The notes under the pieces were generated by a model. It was not told where the DNA came from. It did no database searches and saw only the letters and a program-made list of their open reading frames with translations. A stretch of DNA of 64,000 bases from SYIM01 sp041182885 (GTDB taxonomy: Bacteria; Pseudomonadota; Gammaproteobacteria; Burkholderiales; Burkholderiaceae_E), in contig JBMSQB010000008.1 in the NCBI GenBank assembly GCA_049423065.1, positions 6,758 to 70,757 of the forward strand. Direction: 5' to 3'. This document shows, in pieces, positions 24,375 through 33,246 of this stretch. Position 1 is the first letter of the stretch. Every line of letters starts with the position of its first letter. The translations under genes were made by a program, and so were the position numbers.

Positions 24375-26711
24375 ATGCGAAGCGTCGTTTCCCGTATTCG
24401 TGCGAACCGTCTAGCATCCGCTTCCCTTTGTCTTTTGCTGGCAGCCGCCGGGTTTCCAGGCGCAGCGCGGGCGTTCGACCCCTTTGTGGTGCGCGACATC
24501 AGAATCGAGGGCATCCAGCGGATCGAGCCGGGTACCGTGTTCGGTTATCTGCCGGTCAAGGTAGGCGAACGAATCACGCCCGATTCTGCGACGGCGGCAA
24601 TTCAGGCGCTTTTTGCGAGCGGTTTCTTTCGCGACGTCAAGCTGCAGGCTGACGGTGATGTGCTGGTGGTTGTGCTCGAGGAGCGGCCAGCGATCGGCTC
24701 AATCGAAATTACCGGCGTCAAGGAATTCGATGCCGACACCTTGAAGCGTTCGCTCCGCGATATCGGACTCGCAGAGTCGCGAATTTTCGATCGAAGCCTT
24801 CTCGAGCGCGCCGAGCAGGAGCTGAAGCGCCAGTATCTGTCCCGCGGCAAGTACGCTGCGCGCGTCACGTCCACAGTCACGCCGCTCGAGCGCAATCGGG
24901 TGGGGGTTGCCATGACCGTCGAAGAAGGCGCCTCGGCGTCCATTTCGGCCATCCGGTTTGTGGGCAACAAGGCCTTCACAGAGAAGGCATTGCTCGACGA
25001 AATGAAGCTGTCGACGCCGACCTGGCTAAGCTGGTATACCAAGGCTGACCGCTATTCGCGCGAAAAACTGGCGGGCGATCTGGAAACCTTGCGGTCTTTT
25101 TATCTGGACCGGGGTTTCCTCGAATTCAATATTCGTTCAACCCAGGTTTCCATCAGCCCTGACCGCGAATCCATCGAACTGGTCGTCGTACTGGACGAGG
25201 GTGAGCAGTTCCGCGTCAAGGACATCACCTTCGCCGGTGAACTGCTCGGGCGAGGCGACGAATTCCGCGCCATGATGCGGCTCGCGCCGGGTGAGGTGTT
25301 CTCCGGCACCCGGCTGAACGACTCCACCAAGAGCGTGACCGAGCGTCTGGGCTCGCTCGGCTATGCCTTCGCACGGGTCGACGCCGTGCCCCAGGCCGAC
25401 CGCGACAACCGGCAGGTGAGCTTCACGGTCATGGTTGAGCCGGGTCGCAGGGCCTACGTTCGCAGAATCGATATTGGCGGCAATGCCCGCACCCGCGACG
25501 AAGTCGTGCGCCGGGAGCTTCGCCAGTTTGAAGACGCCTGGTACGACGCCGACAAGATCAAGCTGTCGCGTGACCGCCTCAACCGACTCGGCTACTTTAC
25601 CGACGTCAAGATTGAAACCGAACTGGTACCAGGCACGACCGACCAGGTCGATCTTCGGGTCACGGTCGTTGAGCGCGCCACCGGCGCGATTTCGCTTGGA
25701 ATCGGGTTTTCAACCACCGAGAAGGTCATTCTTGCCGCATCGCTCAGCCAGAACAATTTCCTGGGGACGGGCAAGATCGTTGGCATCGAGGTGAATTCAA
25801 GCCGGCTCGCCCGTCAGGTGGTGCTCAGTCACACCGACCCCTATGTCACCGACGACGGCATCAGCCAGACGGTTGAACTCGCCTCGCGTTCATTCAATGC
25901 CTCGGCGCTGCTGCTGGGCGATTACAAGTTCGAAACGCTCTCCGCATCCACGCGCTTCGGCATTCCCTACACCGAAGTCGACCGGTTTTTCTTCGGTGTC
26001 GGCGCCGAGTCCACCTCGCTCTGGCTCGGTCCGCTTGCACCGCAGCGCTACACCAAGTGGGTCTCCGAATACGGTCTGTCGGCCTCCGCGTTTCTGGGCA
26101 ACGTCGGCTGGGTGCGTGACACCCGAAACAGCGCGCTGGCGCCCACAACGGGTCGCCTCCAGCGTGTCAATTTCGAGGCTACCGTTCCGGCCGGCGATTT
26201 GCGTTTCTGGCGTACCAATGCGGTCCAGCAGCTTTACTGGCCGCTGTCCCGTGACTACACCATCGCACTGAATGGTGACGTTGCCTATGGCGCCGGTTTT
26301 GGCGGGCGCTCGTACCCGCTCTTCAAGAACTATTTCGCAGGCGGCATTGGCTCGGTTCGAGGCTTCTACCCAAGTTCACTGGGCCCGAAAGATATCGAGC
26401 CGCTGCAAACAGGGGGTACGCGCGAAGTGCCCATTGGTGGACAGCTCAAGGTGGTTGGAAGCGCAGAGTTTCTGTTCCCCCTTCCTGGTTCGGGCGCAGA
26501 CCGCACCATCCGCACCTTTCTTTACACCGATGTCGGAAACGTGTTTGCCGACTCCAACATCGAGTTCTCCGAATTGCGCGCGGCCGCCGGCGTGGGCCTG
26601 AACTGGCTGTCGCCGATCGGTCCGATGAAGCTGAGCCTGGGTTGGCCGATTCGTTATGCACCGGCTGACCGCATGCAGCGCTTCCAGTTTCAGGTGGGCG
26701 CCGGTTTCTGA
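24375..26711 (+). CDS. bamA: Outer membrane protein assembly factor BamA
   Basis: A 778-residue Omp85 protein that folds and inserts outer-membrane beta barrels. Seen: signal peptide to about residue 36 (AAGFPGAARA cut), five POTRA domains (about 38-440), and a 16-strand barrel (about 440-778) with the lid-lock motif in GSVRGFYPSSLG and a C-terminal Phe in QFQVGAGF. The ATG at 24375 follows rseP by three bases. It lies directly upstream of skp, a periplasmic chaperone that serves the same route. Length is normal. Confidence 0.97.
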   Translation: MRSVVSRIRANRLASASLCLLLAAAGFPGAARAFDPFVVRDIRIEGIQRIEPGTVFGYLPVKVGERITPDSATAAIQALFASGFFRDVKLQADGDVLVVVLEERPAIGSIEITGVKEFDADTLKRSLRDIGLAESRIFDRSLLERAEQELKRQYLSRGKYAARVTSTVTPLERNRVGVAMTVEEGASASISAIRFVGNKAFTEKALLDEMKLSTPTWLSWYTKADRYSREKLAGDLETLRSFYLDRGFLEFNIRSTQVSISPDRESIELVVVLDEGEQFRVKDITFAGELLGRGDEFRAMMRLAPGEVFSGTRLNDSTKSVTERLGSLGYAFARVDAVPQADRDNRQVSFTVMVEPGRRAYVRRIDIGGNARTRDEVVRRELRQFEDAWYDADKIKLSRDRLNRLGYFTDVKIETELVPGTTDQVDLRVTVVERATGAISLGIGFSTTEKVILAASLSQNNFLGTGKIVGIEVNSSRLARQVVLSHTDPYVTDDGISQTVELASRSFNASALLLGDYKFETLSASTRFGIPYTEVDRFFFGVGAESTSLWLGPLAPQRYTKWVSEYGLSASAFLGNVGWVRDTRNSALAPTTGRLQRVNFEATVPAGDLRFWRTNAVQQLYWPLSRDYTIALNGDVAYGAGFGGRSYPLFKNYFAGGIGSVRGFYPSSLGPKDIEPLQTGGTREVPIGGQLKVVGSAEFLFPLPGSGADRTIRTFLYTDVGNVFADSNIEFSELRAAAGVGLNWLSPIGPMKLSLGWPIRYAPADRMQRFQFQVGAGF

Positions 26712-26742
26712 TCAGGTGCGATTTTCTGTGCGGGAGATTTGT

Positions 26743-27264
26743 ATGTCCGTGAGTCGACGTTTTGCGTGCTGGTCTGCAGCCGCAGCGCTTTTGCTTGGTG
26801 CAGGCGCAGCGCTCGCGCAGGTCACCCCCAAGATCGGGTTCGTCAACACCGAACGCATCTTGCGTGATGCAGCACCGGCCAAGGCAGCGCAGGCGAAGCT
26901 CGAGGCGGAATTCTCCAAGCGGGACCGGGAACTCCAGGAAGTTGGCACCCGTCTCAAGCAGCTTGCCGAGCGCCTTGATCGCGATGCCATGGTGATGTCC
27001 GAGGCCGAGCGCACGCGCCGGCAGCGTGAGGCGGCCGATCTCGACAAAGACTTCCAGCGTCGGCAGCGCGAGTTCCGCGAAGACCTCAACCAGCGGCGAA
27101 ACGAGGAGCTTTCGCAGGTGGTGGAACGCGCCAATCGTGTCATCCGTCAGATCGCTGAACGGGAGAAATTCGACCTCATCCTTCAGGAGGCGGTCTACGC
27201 CAGTGGTCGCATCGACATCACCGACCTCGTCCTTCAGGCCCTCACTGACCCGGCGGCGAAGTAA
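26743..27264 (+). CDS. skp: Periplasmic chaperone Skp/OmpH
   Basis: A 173-residue periplasmic holdase for unfolded outer-membrane proteins. A signal peptide covers about residues 1-26 (cut after ALAQ or ALA). The mature part starts with KIGFVNTERILRDA, followed by a long Arg/Glu-rich helical hairpin (about 45-140) forming the tentacles, and the closing FDLILQEAVYASGRIDITD. The ATG at 26743 has GGGAGA upstream; an earlier ATG inside bamA is rejected. It is 31 bases after bamA and before lpxD. Confidence 0.95.
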   Translation: MSVSRRFACWSAAAALLLGAGAALAQVTPKIGFVNTERILRDAAPAKAAQAKLEAEFSKRDRELQEVGTRLKQLAERLDRDAMVMSEAERTRRQREAADLDKDFQRRQREFREDLNQRRNEELSQVVERANRVIRQIAEREKFDLILQEAVYASGRIDITDLVLQALTDPAAK

Positions 27265-27293
27265 TCGGGCGCGTCCGAGCGCTGGAGAGCATC

Positions 27294-28343
27294 ATGCTCC
27301 GTCTGCCGGACGCTGTGCCCCTGTCCGAGCTTGTGCGGCTGCTTGCGGGGCGCCTGGTGCGCGGACCGGAAGGGCTTCGAATCGATCGCCTGGCCACGCT
27401 TGAATCGGCGGACGGCTCTTCCATTGCGTTTCTCTCCAGCCGTTCCTATCGGGACCGGGCGAGGGTGACGTCGGCTGGCGTTGTGGTGACCTCGCCAGAG
27501 ATGGCAGACGCGGTGCCTGCCCACGCGGCGCTGGTCGAGGTTCCCAACCCCTATCGGGCCTACGGACTCATCGCGCGTCAGTTCGATGTCTGGATCAACC
27601 CTCGAAGCAAGCCGTCGGTTCATCCCACCGCGGTCATCGCTTCGTCGGCAACGCTCGGTCAGGGTGTTGCAGTCGGTCCGGGCGTGGTGGTGGGTGAACG
27701 GGCGCATGTGGGGGCCGGCGCCATCATTGGCGCTGGCTGCATCATCGAAGACGATGCGGTGGTGGGTGTCGGGGCCGAGCTCCGCTCGCGGGTCACTCTC
27801 GGCCACCGGTGTGTGGTTGGTGATCGCAGCCTGATTCACGCCGGTACGGTGATCGGTTCGGATGGCTTCGGATTCGCCAGGTACCAGGGACAGTGGGAAA
27901 AAATTCCGCAGCTTGGCCGGGTTCAGATTGGTGCCGATGTGGAGATCGGCGCCAACTGCGCCATTGATCGCGGCGCACTGGACGACACGCTCATCGGCGA
28001 TGGATGCAAACTCGACAATCTCATCCAGGTCGCACACAACGTGCAGATCGGCGAGCACACGGCGATTGCAGCGTGCGTGGGTATCGCGGGCAGCGCCCGA
28101 ATTGGTCGTCGCTGCATGATCGGCGGCGCGGCGGGTATTCTGGGTCACCTCGACATCTGCGATGACGTGACCATTTCTGCCATGAGTCTGGTGTCGTCCT
28201 CGATCACCAAACCAGGCTTCTACTCCGGGATTTTCCCGCTTATGGACAATGCCGATTGGGAGCGTGCTGCGGTGGTGGTACGCAAGCTCCCCGAGCTTCG
28301 AGCCAGGCTTCGCCGCATCGAGTCGCACCTCAAGGAAAATTGA
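27294..28343 (+). CDS. lpxD: UDP-3-O-(3-hydroxyacyl)glucosamine N-acyltransferase
   Basis: A 349-residue left-handed beta-helix enzyme for the third step of lipid A synthesis. Seen: N-terminal uridine-binding domain (about 1-100), hexapeptide-repeat coil (about 105-300) with HPTAVIASSATLG, NCAIDRGALDDTLIG and the catalytic His in IQVAHNVQIGEHTAIA, and a C-terminal helix. ATG at 27294. The stop overlaps the fabZ start by one base (TGATG), so translation is probably coupled. Confidence 0.97.
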   Translation: MLRLPDAVPLSELVRLLAGRLVRGPEGLRIDRLATLESADGSSIAFLSSRSYRDRARVTSAGVVVTSPEMADAVPAHAALVEVPNPYRAYGLIARQFDVWINPRSKPSVHPTAVIASSATLGQGVAVGPGVVVGERAHVGAGAIIGAGCIIEDDAVVGVGAELRSRVTLGHRCVVGDRSLIHAGTVIGSDGFGFARYQGQWEKIPQLGRVQIGADVEIGANCAIDRGALDDTLIGDGCKLDNLIQVAHNVQIGEHTAIAACVGIAGSARIGRRCMIGGAAGILGHLDICDDVTISAMSLVSSSITKPGFYSGIFPLMDNADWERAAVVVRKLPELRARLRRIESHLKEN

Positions 28344-28831
28344 TGCCTTCGTTAGACATTCGCGCGATTCTCGAACACCTGCCGCACCGCTATCCGTTCC
28401 TTCTCGTTGACCGGGTACTCGACATCGAGCCAGGCAAGCGAATCCGGGCACTGAAGAACGTCACCATCAACGAGCCGTTTTTTGTCGGGCACTTTCCGCA
28501 TCTGCCGGTCATGCCCGGTGTATTGCAGATCGAAGCGCTTGCCCAGGCGGCCGGGATCCTGTCGTTTCAGACCATGGGCCGGGTGTCGGATGACCGCTCT
28601 GTCTACTATTTCGTTGGCATTGACGGGGCCCGGTTCAAGCGGCCCGTGGTGCCCGGTGATCAGCTGATTCTGGATGTCGAGATCACGCGCGTTGCACGCG
28701 GCATCTGGAAATACACGGGGCGAGCCTCGGTTGACGGGCAGACGGCAGCCGAGGCCGAATTGATGTGCACCCTGCGCGACATCGATCCGCCTGCGCGCCC
28801 GGGTGGCGACGCCGCGCCGACGCAGAGCTGA
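28343..28831 (+). CDS. fabZ: 3-hydroxyacyl-ACP dehydratase FabZ
   Basis: A 162-residue hot-dog-fold dehydratase of fatty acid synthesis. Seen: HRYPFLLVDRV, the catalytic His50 in FVGHFPHLPVMPGVL and Glu64 in IEALAQAAG, then FKRPVVPGDQL. It competes with LpxA and LpxD for 3-hydroxyacyl-ACP, which explains its place between them. The ATG at 28343 overlaps the lpxD stop; an earlier ATG inside lpxD is rejected. The C-terminus has about ten extra residues (PPARPGGDAAPTQS). Confidence 0.97.
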   Translation: MPSLDIRAILEHLPHRYPFLLVDRVLDIEPGKRIRALKNVTINEPFFVGHFPHLPVMPGVLQIEALAQAAGILSFQTMGRVSDDRSVYYFVGIDGARFKRPVVPGDQLILDVEITRVARGIWKYTGRASVDGQTAAEAELMCTLRDIDPPARPGGDAAPTQS

Positions 28832-28841
28832 CAGGCGCGAC

Positions 28842-29633
28842 ATGCCCAACATTCATTCGACGGCCGTGGTCGATCCGCGCGCCTGTCTCGACGATGACGT
28901 GGTCGTGGGCGCCTACAGCGTGATTGGTGAAGGGGTAAGCCTTGGCGCCGGATGTGTCGTGGGCCCCCATGTGGTGATCGAGGGGGATACAACGATCGGC
29001 CGACAGAACCGGTTTCATCCCTTCGCCTCGATCGGCGGCGCGCCCCAGGACAAGAAATATCGCGGCGAGCCCACCTCGCTCGTCATCGGTGATGGCAATA
29101 CGTTTCGCGAATCGGTCACCGTCAATCGCGGCACGGCGCAGGACAAGGGTACAACCCGCATCGGTCACGACAATTGGATCATGGCCTATGTGCATGTCGC
29201 TCACGACTGCGTCGTGGGTGATCACACCATTTTTGCCAACTCCACCAATCTGGCCGGGCATGTTCAGGTGGGCGACTGGGCCATTCTGGGCGGTTGCACC
29301 CAGGTGCACCAGTTTTGCAAGATCGGTGCGCACGCCATGACCGGCGCAGGAACCGTGGTGCTGCATGACATTCCACCGTATGTGATGACCGCCGGCAATT
29401 CAGCGAGCGCGCACGGCCTGAACAGCGAAGGTCTGAAGAGGCGGGGCTTCAGTGCGCAACGTATTCAGGTGCTGCGAAACGCTTACAAGCTGTTGTACCG
29501 CAGCTCACTGACGCTTGAGCAGGCGCGTGCAGCCTTGAGCGATCTTCGGGCGACGGCTGACCCCGAAAGCGGCGCAGATCTTGCGCTGCTTTCCGAGTTT
29601 CTGGCGCGGGTCGAGCGGGGCATTGTGCGCTGA
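28842..29633 (+). CDS. lpxA: UDP-N-acetylglucosamine O-acyltransferase
   Basis: A 263-residue beta-helix acyltransferase for the first step of lipid A synthesis. Seen: opening NIHSTAVVDPRACL, hexapeptide repeats, the QDKKYRGEPT insertion, the catalytic His region AHDCVVGDHTIFANS, and the helical C-terminus with RNAYKLLYRS. The ATG at 28842 is 10 bases after fabZ. The stop overlaps lpxB by one base. Length is normal for the family (about 260). Confidence 0.97.
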   Translation: MPNIHSTAVVDPRACLDDDVVVGAYSVIGEGVSLGAGCVVGPHVVIEGDTTIGRQNRFHPFASIGGAPQDKKYRGEPTSLVIGDGNTFRESVTVNRGTAQDKGTTRIGHDNWIMAYVHVAHDCVVGDHTIFANSTNLAGHVQVGDWAILGGCTQVHQFCKIGAHAMTGAGTVVLHDIPPYVMTAGNSASAHGLNSEGLKRRGFSAQRIQVLRNAYKLLYRSSLTLEQARAALSDLRATADPESGADLALLSEFLARVERGIVR

Positions 29634-30835
29634 TGGGCGAACCCCTTCGTACGCCGCTGGCGGACGATGCGCGTGGCGGGTTGGCGCTTGCGATGGTTGC
29701 CGCCGAGGCATCTGGCGATCTGCTCGCCTCGGCCATGCTGCAGGGCTTGCGCGGCGAAGTGCCCGGGCTTGCTGCGTATGGGGTGGGCGGGCGGGCCATG
29801 GGCGCGCAGGGGTTCGAGGCGTGGGCGGGGATCGAGGAACTGTCAGTGCGCGGCTATGTGGAGGTGCTGAGTGCGCTGCCGAGGTTGCTTGCGCTCCGCA
29901 GATCGCTCGCAAGGCGGATCCTCGCGCGTCGTCCGACGGCATTCGTTGGAATCGACGCTCCAGACTTCAACCTGGGGCTCGAGCGTCGCCTTCGTGATCA
30001 TGGCGTGCCGACCGTTCATTTCATCGGTCCATCAATCTGGGCATGGCGCCCCGAACGGATCGAGGCGATCAGGCGCTCGGTCAACCATATGTTGCTGGTG
30101 TTCCCGTTTGAAAAGCCGATCTATGACGCAGCAGGCATTCCCGCCACCTATGTGGGGCATCCGCTCGCCGACGTGCTGAGCCCCTCGACGGACACCGCCA
30201 CCGCGCGCGTGGCCCTCGAACTGCCGCTGGACCGGCCGGTTGTTGCGCTTCTGCCCGGCAGCCGCCCCGATGAGGTTCGCTACATGGGGCGAACGGTTCT
30301 GCAGACCGCCGCCTGGATTCATCGGCAGCGTCCAGATTGCCATTTCGTACTTCCTGCGGCCGCGCCTCCTCTGCTGGAGACGCTCAGGCGGCAGGCCGGC
30401 GCGCTCAGGCTGGATTCAAAGCTGCCGCTTACGCTCGTATCCGGACAGTCACACCGCGCCATGTTGGCTGCCGATACCGTGCTGGTTGCGAGCGGCACTG
30501 CCACGCTGGAAGCGGCGCTCCTGGGTCGTCCCATGGTGATTTTTTATCGCATGGCAACGCTCAGCTTTTTGCTGATGCGCAATCGCGGACTGTTACCCTG
30601 GATCGGACTGCCCAACATCTTGTGTCGGGAATCGCTGGTGCCTGAATTCATTCAGCATGAGGCGAGCCCCGAGGCGATGGGTGCGGCTTTGCTTGCGCAG
30701 CTCGACGACACGTCGCTTCGCGGCCGCTTGCATCAGCGCTTTACCGACCTGCACGGAACCCTTGCCCGCGGCTGCGCGAAACGGAGCGCCGAGGCGATTC
30801 TCGCGGTGTGTGAATCCGTGAAGGAATCGGCGTGA
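29633..30835 (+). CDS. lpxB: Lipid-A-disaccharide synthase
   Basis: A 400-residue peripheral-membrane glycosyltransferase (family GT19) joining UDP-diacylglucosamine and lipid X. Seen: MVAAEASGDLLAS, GVGGRAMGAQGFEAW, FVGIDAPDFNLGLE, HFIGPSIWAWRPERI, VGHPLADVL, ALLPGSRPDEVRYM and the ASGTATLEAAL donor site. The roughly 18-residue N-terminal lead is slightly longer than in E. coli. It overlaps lpxA by one base and rnhB by 4 bases (GTGA). Confidence 0.97.
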   Translation: MGEPLRTPLADDARGGLALAMVAAEASGDLLASAMLQGLRGEVPGLAAYGVGGRAMGAQGFEAWAGIEELSVRGYVEVLSALPRLLALRRSLARRILARRPTAFVGIDAPDFNLGLERRLRDHGVPTVHFIGPSIWAWRPERIEAIRRSVNHMLLVFPFEKPIYDAAGIPATYVGHPLADVLSPSTDTATARVALELPLDRPVVALLPGSRPDEVRYMGRTVLQTAAWIHRQRPDCHFVLPAAAPPLLETLRRQAGALRLDSKLPLTLVSGQSHRAMLAADTVLVASGTATLEAALLGRPMVIFYRMATLSFLLMRNRGLLPWIGLPNILCRESLVPEFIQHEASPEAMGAALLAQLDDTSLRGRLHQRFTDLHGTLARGCAKRSAEAILAVCESVKESA

Positions 30836-31467
30836 GTCGACAACATGCCGGTGATCATCAGCCACAACTTCCCGGTCTGACCGCTCCGGCGAGACGCGTT
30901 GCCGGCGTGGACGAAGCCGGTCGTGGCCCGCTGGCCGGCCCGGTGTTTGCCGCCGCCGTCATTCTGGATCCTGAGCGGCCAATTGCGGGCTTGCGCGACT
31001 CGAAAGTCCTGTCGCCGGTGCGGCGCGAGCAGCTCGCGGCTGTGATCCGCGAGCGGGCGCTCGCCTGGTCGGTCGCGAGCGCCAGTGTCGAGGAGATCGA
31101 CGCGATCAACATCCTTCAGGCCACGCTTCTTGCCATGCGACGCGCGGTCGATGGGCTTGCTGTCGCCCCCGAGCTCGCCCGTATCGACGGCAATCGCGCA
31201 CCGATCCTCCGCTGCGCGGTGGAAACGCTGGTCAAGGGCGATGCGCTCGACGCCGCGATTTCAGCGGCCTCCATTCTTGCCAAGACCGATAGAGATGCTG
31301 CGATGGAGCGCCTGCACATCAGCTATCCGCACTACGGCTTTGATCAGCACAAAGGCTATCCCAGCCCGCTGCATCTAGAGCTGCTTCGATCTCACGGCCC
31401 GTGCCCTGCCCATCGCCGAAGCTTTGCGCCGGTCCGACGGGCCCTCGAGCAGCGCGACCTCCGATGA
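30832..31467 (+). CDS. rnhB: Ribonuclease HII
   Basis: A 211-residue type 2 RNase H that removes misincorporated ribonucleotides and RNA primers. Seen: VAGVDEAGRGPLAGPV with the first two acidic catalytic residues, DSKVLSPVRRE, KGDALDAAISAASILAKTDRD with a third Asp, and SYPHYGFDQHKGYPS with the last. It starts with GTG at 30832, overlapping the lpxB stop; the first 20 residues are not conserved. It overlaps the following methyltransferase by 4 bases. Confidence 0.96.
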   Translation: MSRQHAGDHQPQLPGLTAPARRVAGVDEAGRGPLAGPVFAAAVILDPERPIAGLRDSKVLSPVRREQLAAVIRERALAWSVASASVEEIDAINILQATLLAMRRAVDGLAVAPELARIDGNRAPILRCAVETLVKGDALDAAISAASILAKTDRDAAMERLHISYPHYGFDQHKGYPSPLHLELLRSHGPCPAHRRSFAPVRRALEQRDLR

Positions 31468-32312
31468 GCGAGCGGCCGGTATTGCCCCGATTGGAGATCC
31501 GTTCGCCCTCGAGCGAACGATTTCGGCGCCTGCTTGCGCTGTCGCGGTCGTCTCGTGAGCGGGAGGCGCTGGGCCTCGCGATCATCGAGGGCGAGCATCT
31601 TCTCCAGGCCTGGCGCGATGCAGGCGGCGCGATGGCGCCCGAGGCCGTCATTCCGCGTCGATCAGGCAACAGGGAGACGATCCTTGCGCTTTGCGCGCAT
31701 GCCGCACATCAAACGCTGGTGCTCGATGATGCGCTCTTCGACCGGCTGTCGCAGGTAGCCAATGGGCCAGGCCCGCTCGCGACGATTCGCATCCCGCAAG
31801 CATCGCTTCCGGAGGCGCTCGATCAGGATGCGGTGTACCTGGACGGCATTCAGGACCCGGGAAATGCCGGCACGCTTCTACGCAGTGCCGCGGCGTTCGG
31901 AGTAAGGCTCATCATGAGCTCGCCCGACAGCGTGAGCCTGTGGTCTCCCAAGGTCGTCCGGGCGGGCATGGGCGCGCACTTTGCGTTGCAGATCTGCGAA
32001 TCAATCCCTGTGTCCGTGCTCATCAGTGTTCGGGGCGCCGCCCGCTGGACAGCGGCCGCTCCACGGTCGCCGCAGTCGATCGATGCGGCAGACCTGCGCG
32101 GGCCCCGGTTATGGATCTTCGGTGCGGAAGGCAAGGGGCTCTCGGCGGAGCTGAGCGCGGTGAATGCCATTGATCGTCTGGAGATCCGGCACCAGGTCGG
32201 CATCGAGTCGCTGAACGTGGGTGTGGCGGCTTCGATCTGTCTGTACGAGCAATTCACACAGCGGCAGGCGGCAGCGGGTCGTCAGCTTGGGCTTCGCGCT
32301 TCAATCCGCTGA
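31464..32312 (+). CDS. TrmH-family (SpoU) RNA 2'-O-methyltransferase
   Basis: A 282-residue SPOUT-class RNA methyltransferase. An N-terminal RNA-binding domain (about 10-100) is followed by a knotted catalytic domain with YLDGIQDPGNAGTLLRSA, IFGAEGKGLS (motif 2) and SLNVGVAASICLYE (motif 3). It most likely methylates a ribose 2'-OH of 23S rRNA or tRNA; the target cannot be assigned. ATG at 31464 overlaps rnhB; an earlier ATG inside rnhB is rejected. Its 3' end overlaps the 3' end of convergent ppsR by 31 bases, which is unusual for two unrelated genes. Confidence 0.9.
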   Translation: MSERPVLPRLEIRSPSSERFRRLLALSRSSREREALGLAIIEGEHLLQAWRDAGGAMAPEAVIPRRSGNRETILALCAHAAHQTLVLDDALFDRLSQVANGPGPLATIRIPQASLPEALDQDAVYLDGIQDPGNAGTLLRSAAAFGVRLIMSSPDSVSLWSPKVVRAGMGAHFALQICESIPVSVLISVRGAARWTAAAPRSPQSIDAADLRGPRLWIFGAEGKGLSAELSAVNAIDRLEIRHQVGIESLNVGVAASICLYEQFTQRQAAAGRQLGLRASIR

Positions 32313-33151
32313 AGCACGGTGGTTGCAATTTCCTCGATCGATTTTGTGGTGCTGGACAGCCACTCGATCCCCTCCCTTCGCATCATCGACTCGGCAGCGA
32401 TCACCTCCTGCCTGCAGTTGTCGAGTGATGCATAACGACTGTTTGGTCGCCGCTCCTGACGCACTTCGGCCAAACGCTCTGGCGTGATGGTGAGCCCGAA
32501 CAGCTTCTTTCTGTGCCGGTAGAGCACTTCTGGAAGTCGCTGCCGATCGAAATCTTCCGGAATCAACGGATAGTTGGCGGCCTTTACCCCGTGCTGCATG
32601 GCGAGGTAGAGGCTGGTGGGCGTCTTGCCGCTTCGCGAGACGCCGACCAGGATCACATCGGACTCTTCCAGATCCTTGTCGGTCTGACCGTCGTCGTGCG
32701 AGAGCGAATAGTTGATGGCTGCAATGCGTCGGCTGTAGGCCTCGAGATTCGATGCGGTATGCGACTGGCCGATTGCGTGGCTGGAGCGAACGCCCAGTTC
32801 CTGCTCGAGTGGTTCAAGAAAGCTTGCGAACAGATCGAAGAATCTGCAGGTGGCCTGCCGGACAATGTCGTTGATCGGTGCATTGACCAGCGTGCTGAAC
32901 ACGATGGGAGGCTGGCGATCGAGCTGCGCCTGGCGGTTGATGCGGCGCAGTGCCTCTTCAGCCTTTTCCATCGAATCCACGAAGGGCAGCCGCTGCTGCC
33001 TGAGGCGCACAGAACCGAACTGGGTAAGAAGAGAATGACCGAAGGTTTCGGCCGTGATACCGGTGCCGTCCGAAACATAAAAAACGGTTCGGTCGTAAGG
33101 CGTCTGATCGGTGGAATCGGGCACGTTTACCTCAACGGAATGGGCGGTCAC
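32282..33151 (-). CDS. ppsR: PEP synthase regulatory kinase/pyrophosphorylase
   Basis: A 289-residue DUF299 protein that inactivates PEP synthase by ADP-dependent phosphorylation and reactivates it by phosphorolysis. Seen: RTVFYVSDGTGITAETFGHSLL at the N-terminus and the P-loop-like VGVSRSGKTPTSLYLA. Divergent ppsA, its target, starts 95 bases away. I chose GTG at 33151; alternatives are further upstream at 33232 (poorly conserved Trp/Cys-rich lead) or a GTG slightly downstream. Its last 31 bases overlap the convergent rRNA methyltransferase gene. Confidence 0.94.
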   Translation of the reverse strand: MTAHSVEVNVPDSTDQTPYDRTVFYVSDGTGITAETFGHSLLTQFGSVRLRQQRLPFVDSMEKAEEALRRINRQAQLDRQPPIVFSTLVNAPINDIVRQATCRFFDLFASFLEPLEQELGVRSSHAIGQSHTASNLEAYSRRIAAINYSLSHDDGQTDKDLEESDVILVGVSRSGKTPTSLYLAMQHGVKAANYPLIPEDFDRQRLPEVLYRHRKKLFGLTITPERLAEVRQERRPNSRYASLDNCRQEVIAAESMMRREGIEWLSSTTKSIEEIATTVLQRIEARSPS

Positions 33152-33189
33152 GGGCGCCGTGGTGGGGCGGCCAGCGGGCGTTGGGCAGG

Positions 33190-33195
33190 TAAAAT
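33190..33195 (+). promoter_or_regulatory. Possible -10 box (TAAAAT) for ppsA
   Basis: TAAAAT lies 51 bases before the ppsA ATG in the 95-base ppsR/ppsA divergent gap. It matches five of six bases of the -10 consensus. No clear -35 box lies at the right distance. Activator-dependent control would fit, but no operator is visible. Confidence 0.25.
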
Positions 33196-33246
33196 ACCAG
33201 CATTGCGCCTTGCGCCACCGGTTTTCAACCATGCCAGGACCTCTCC

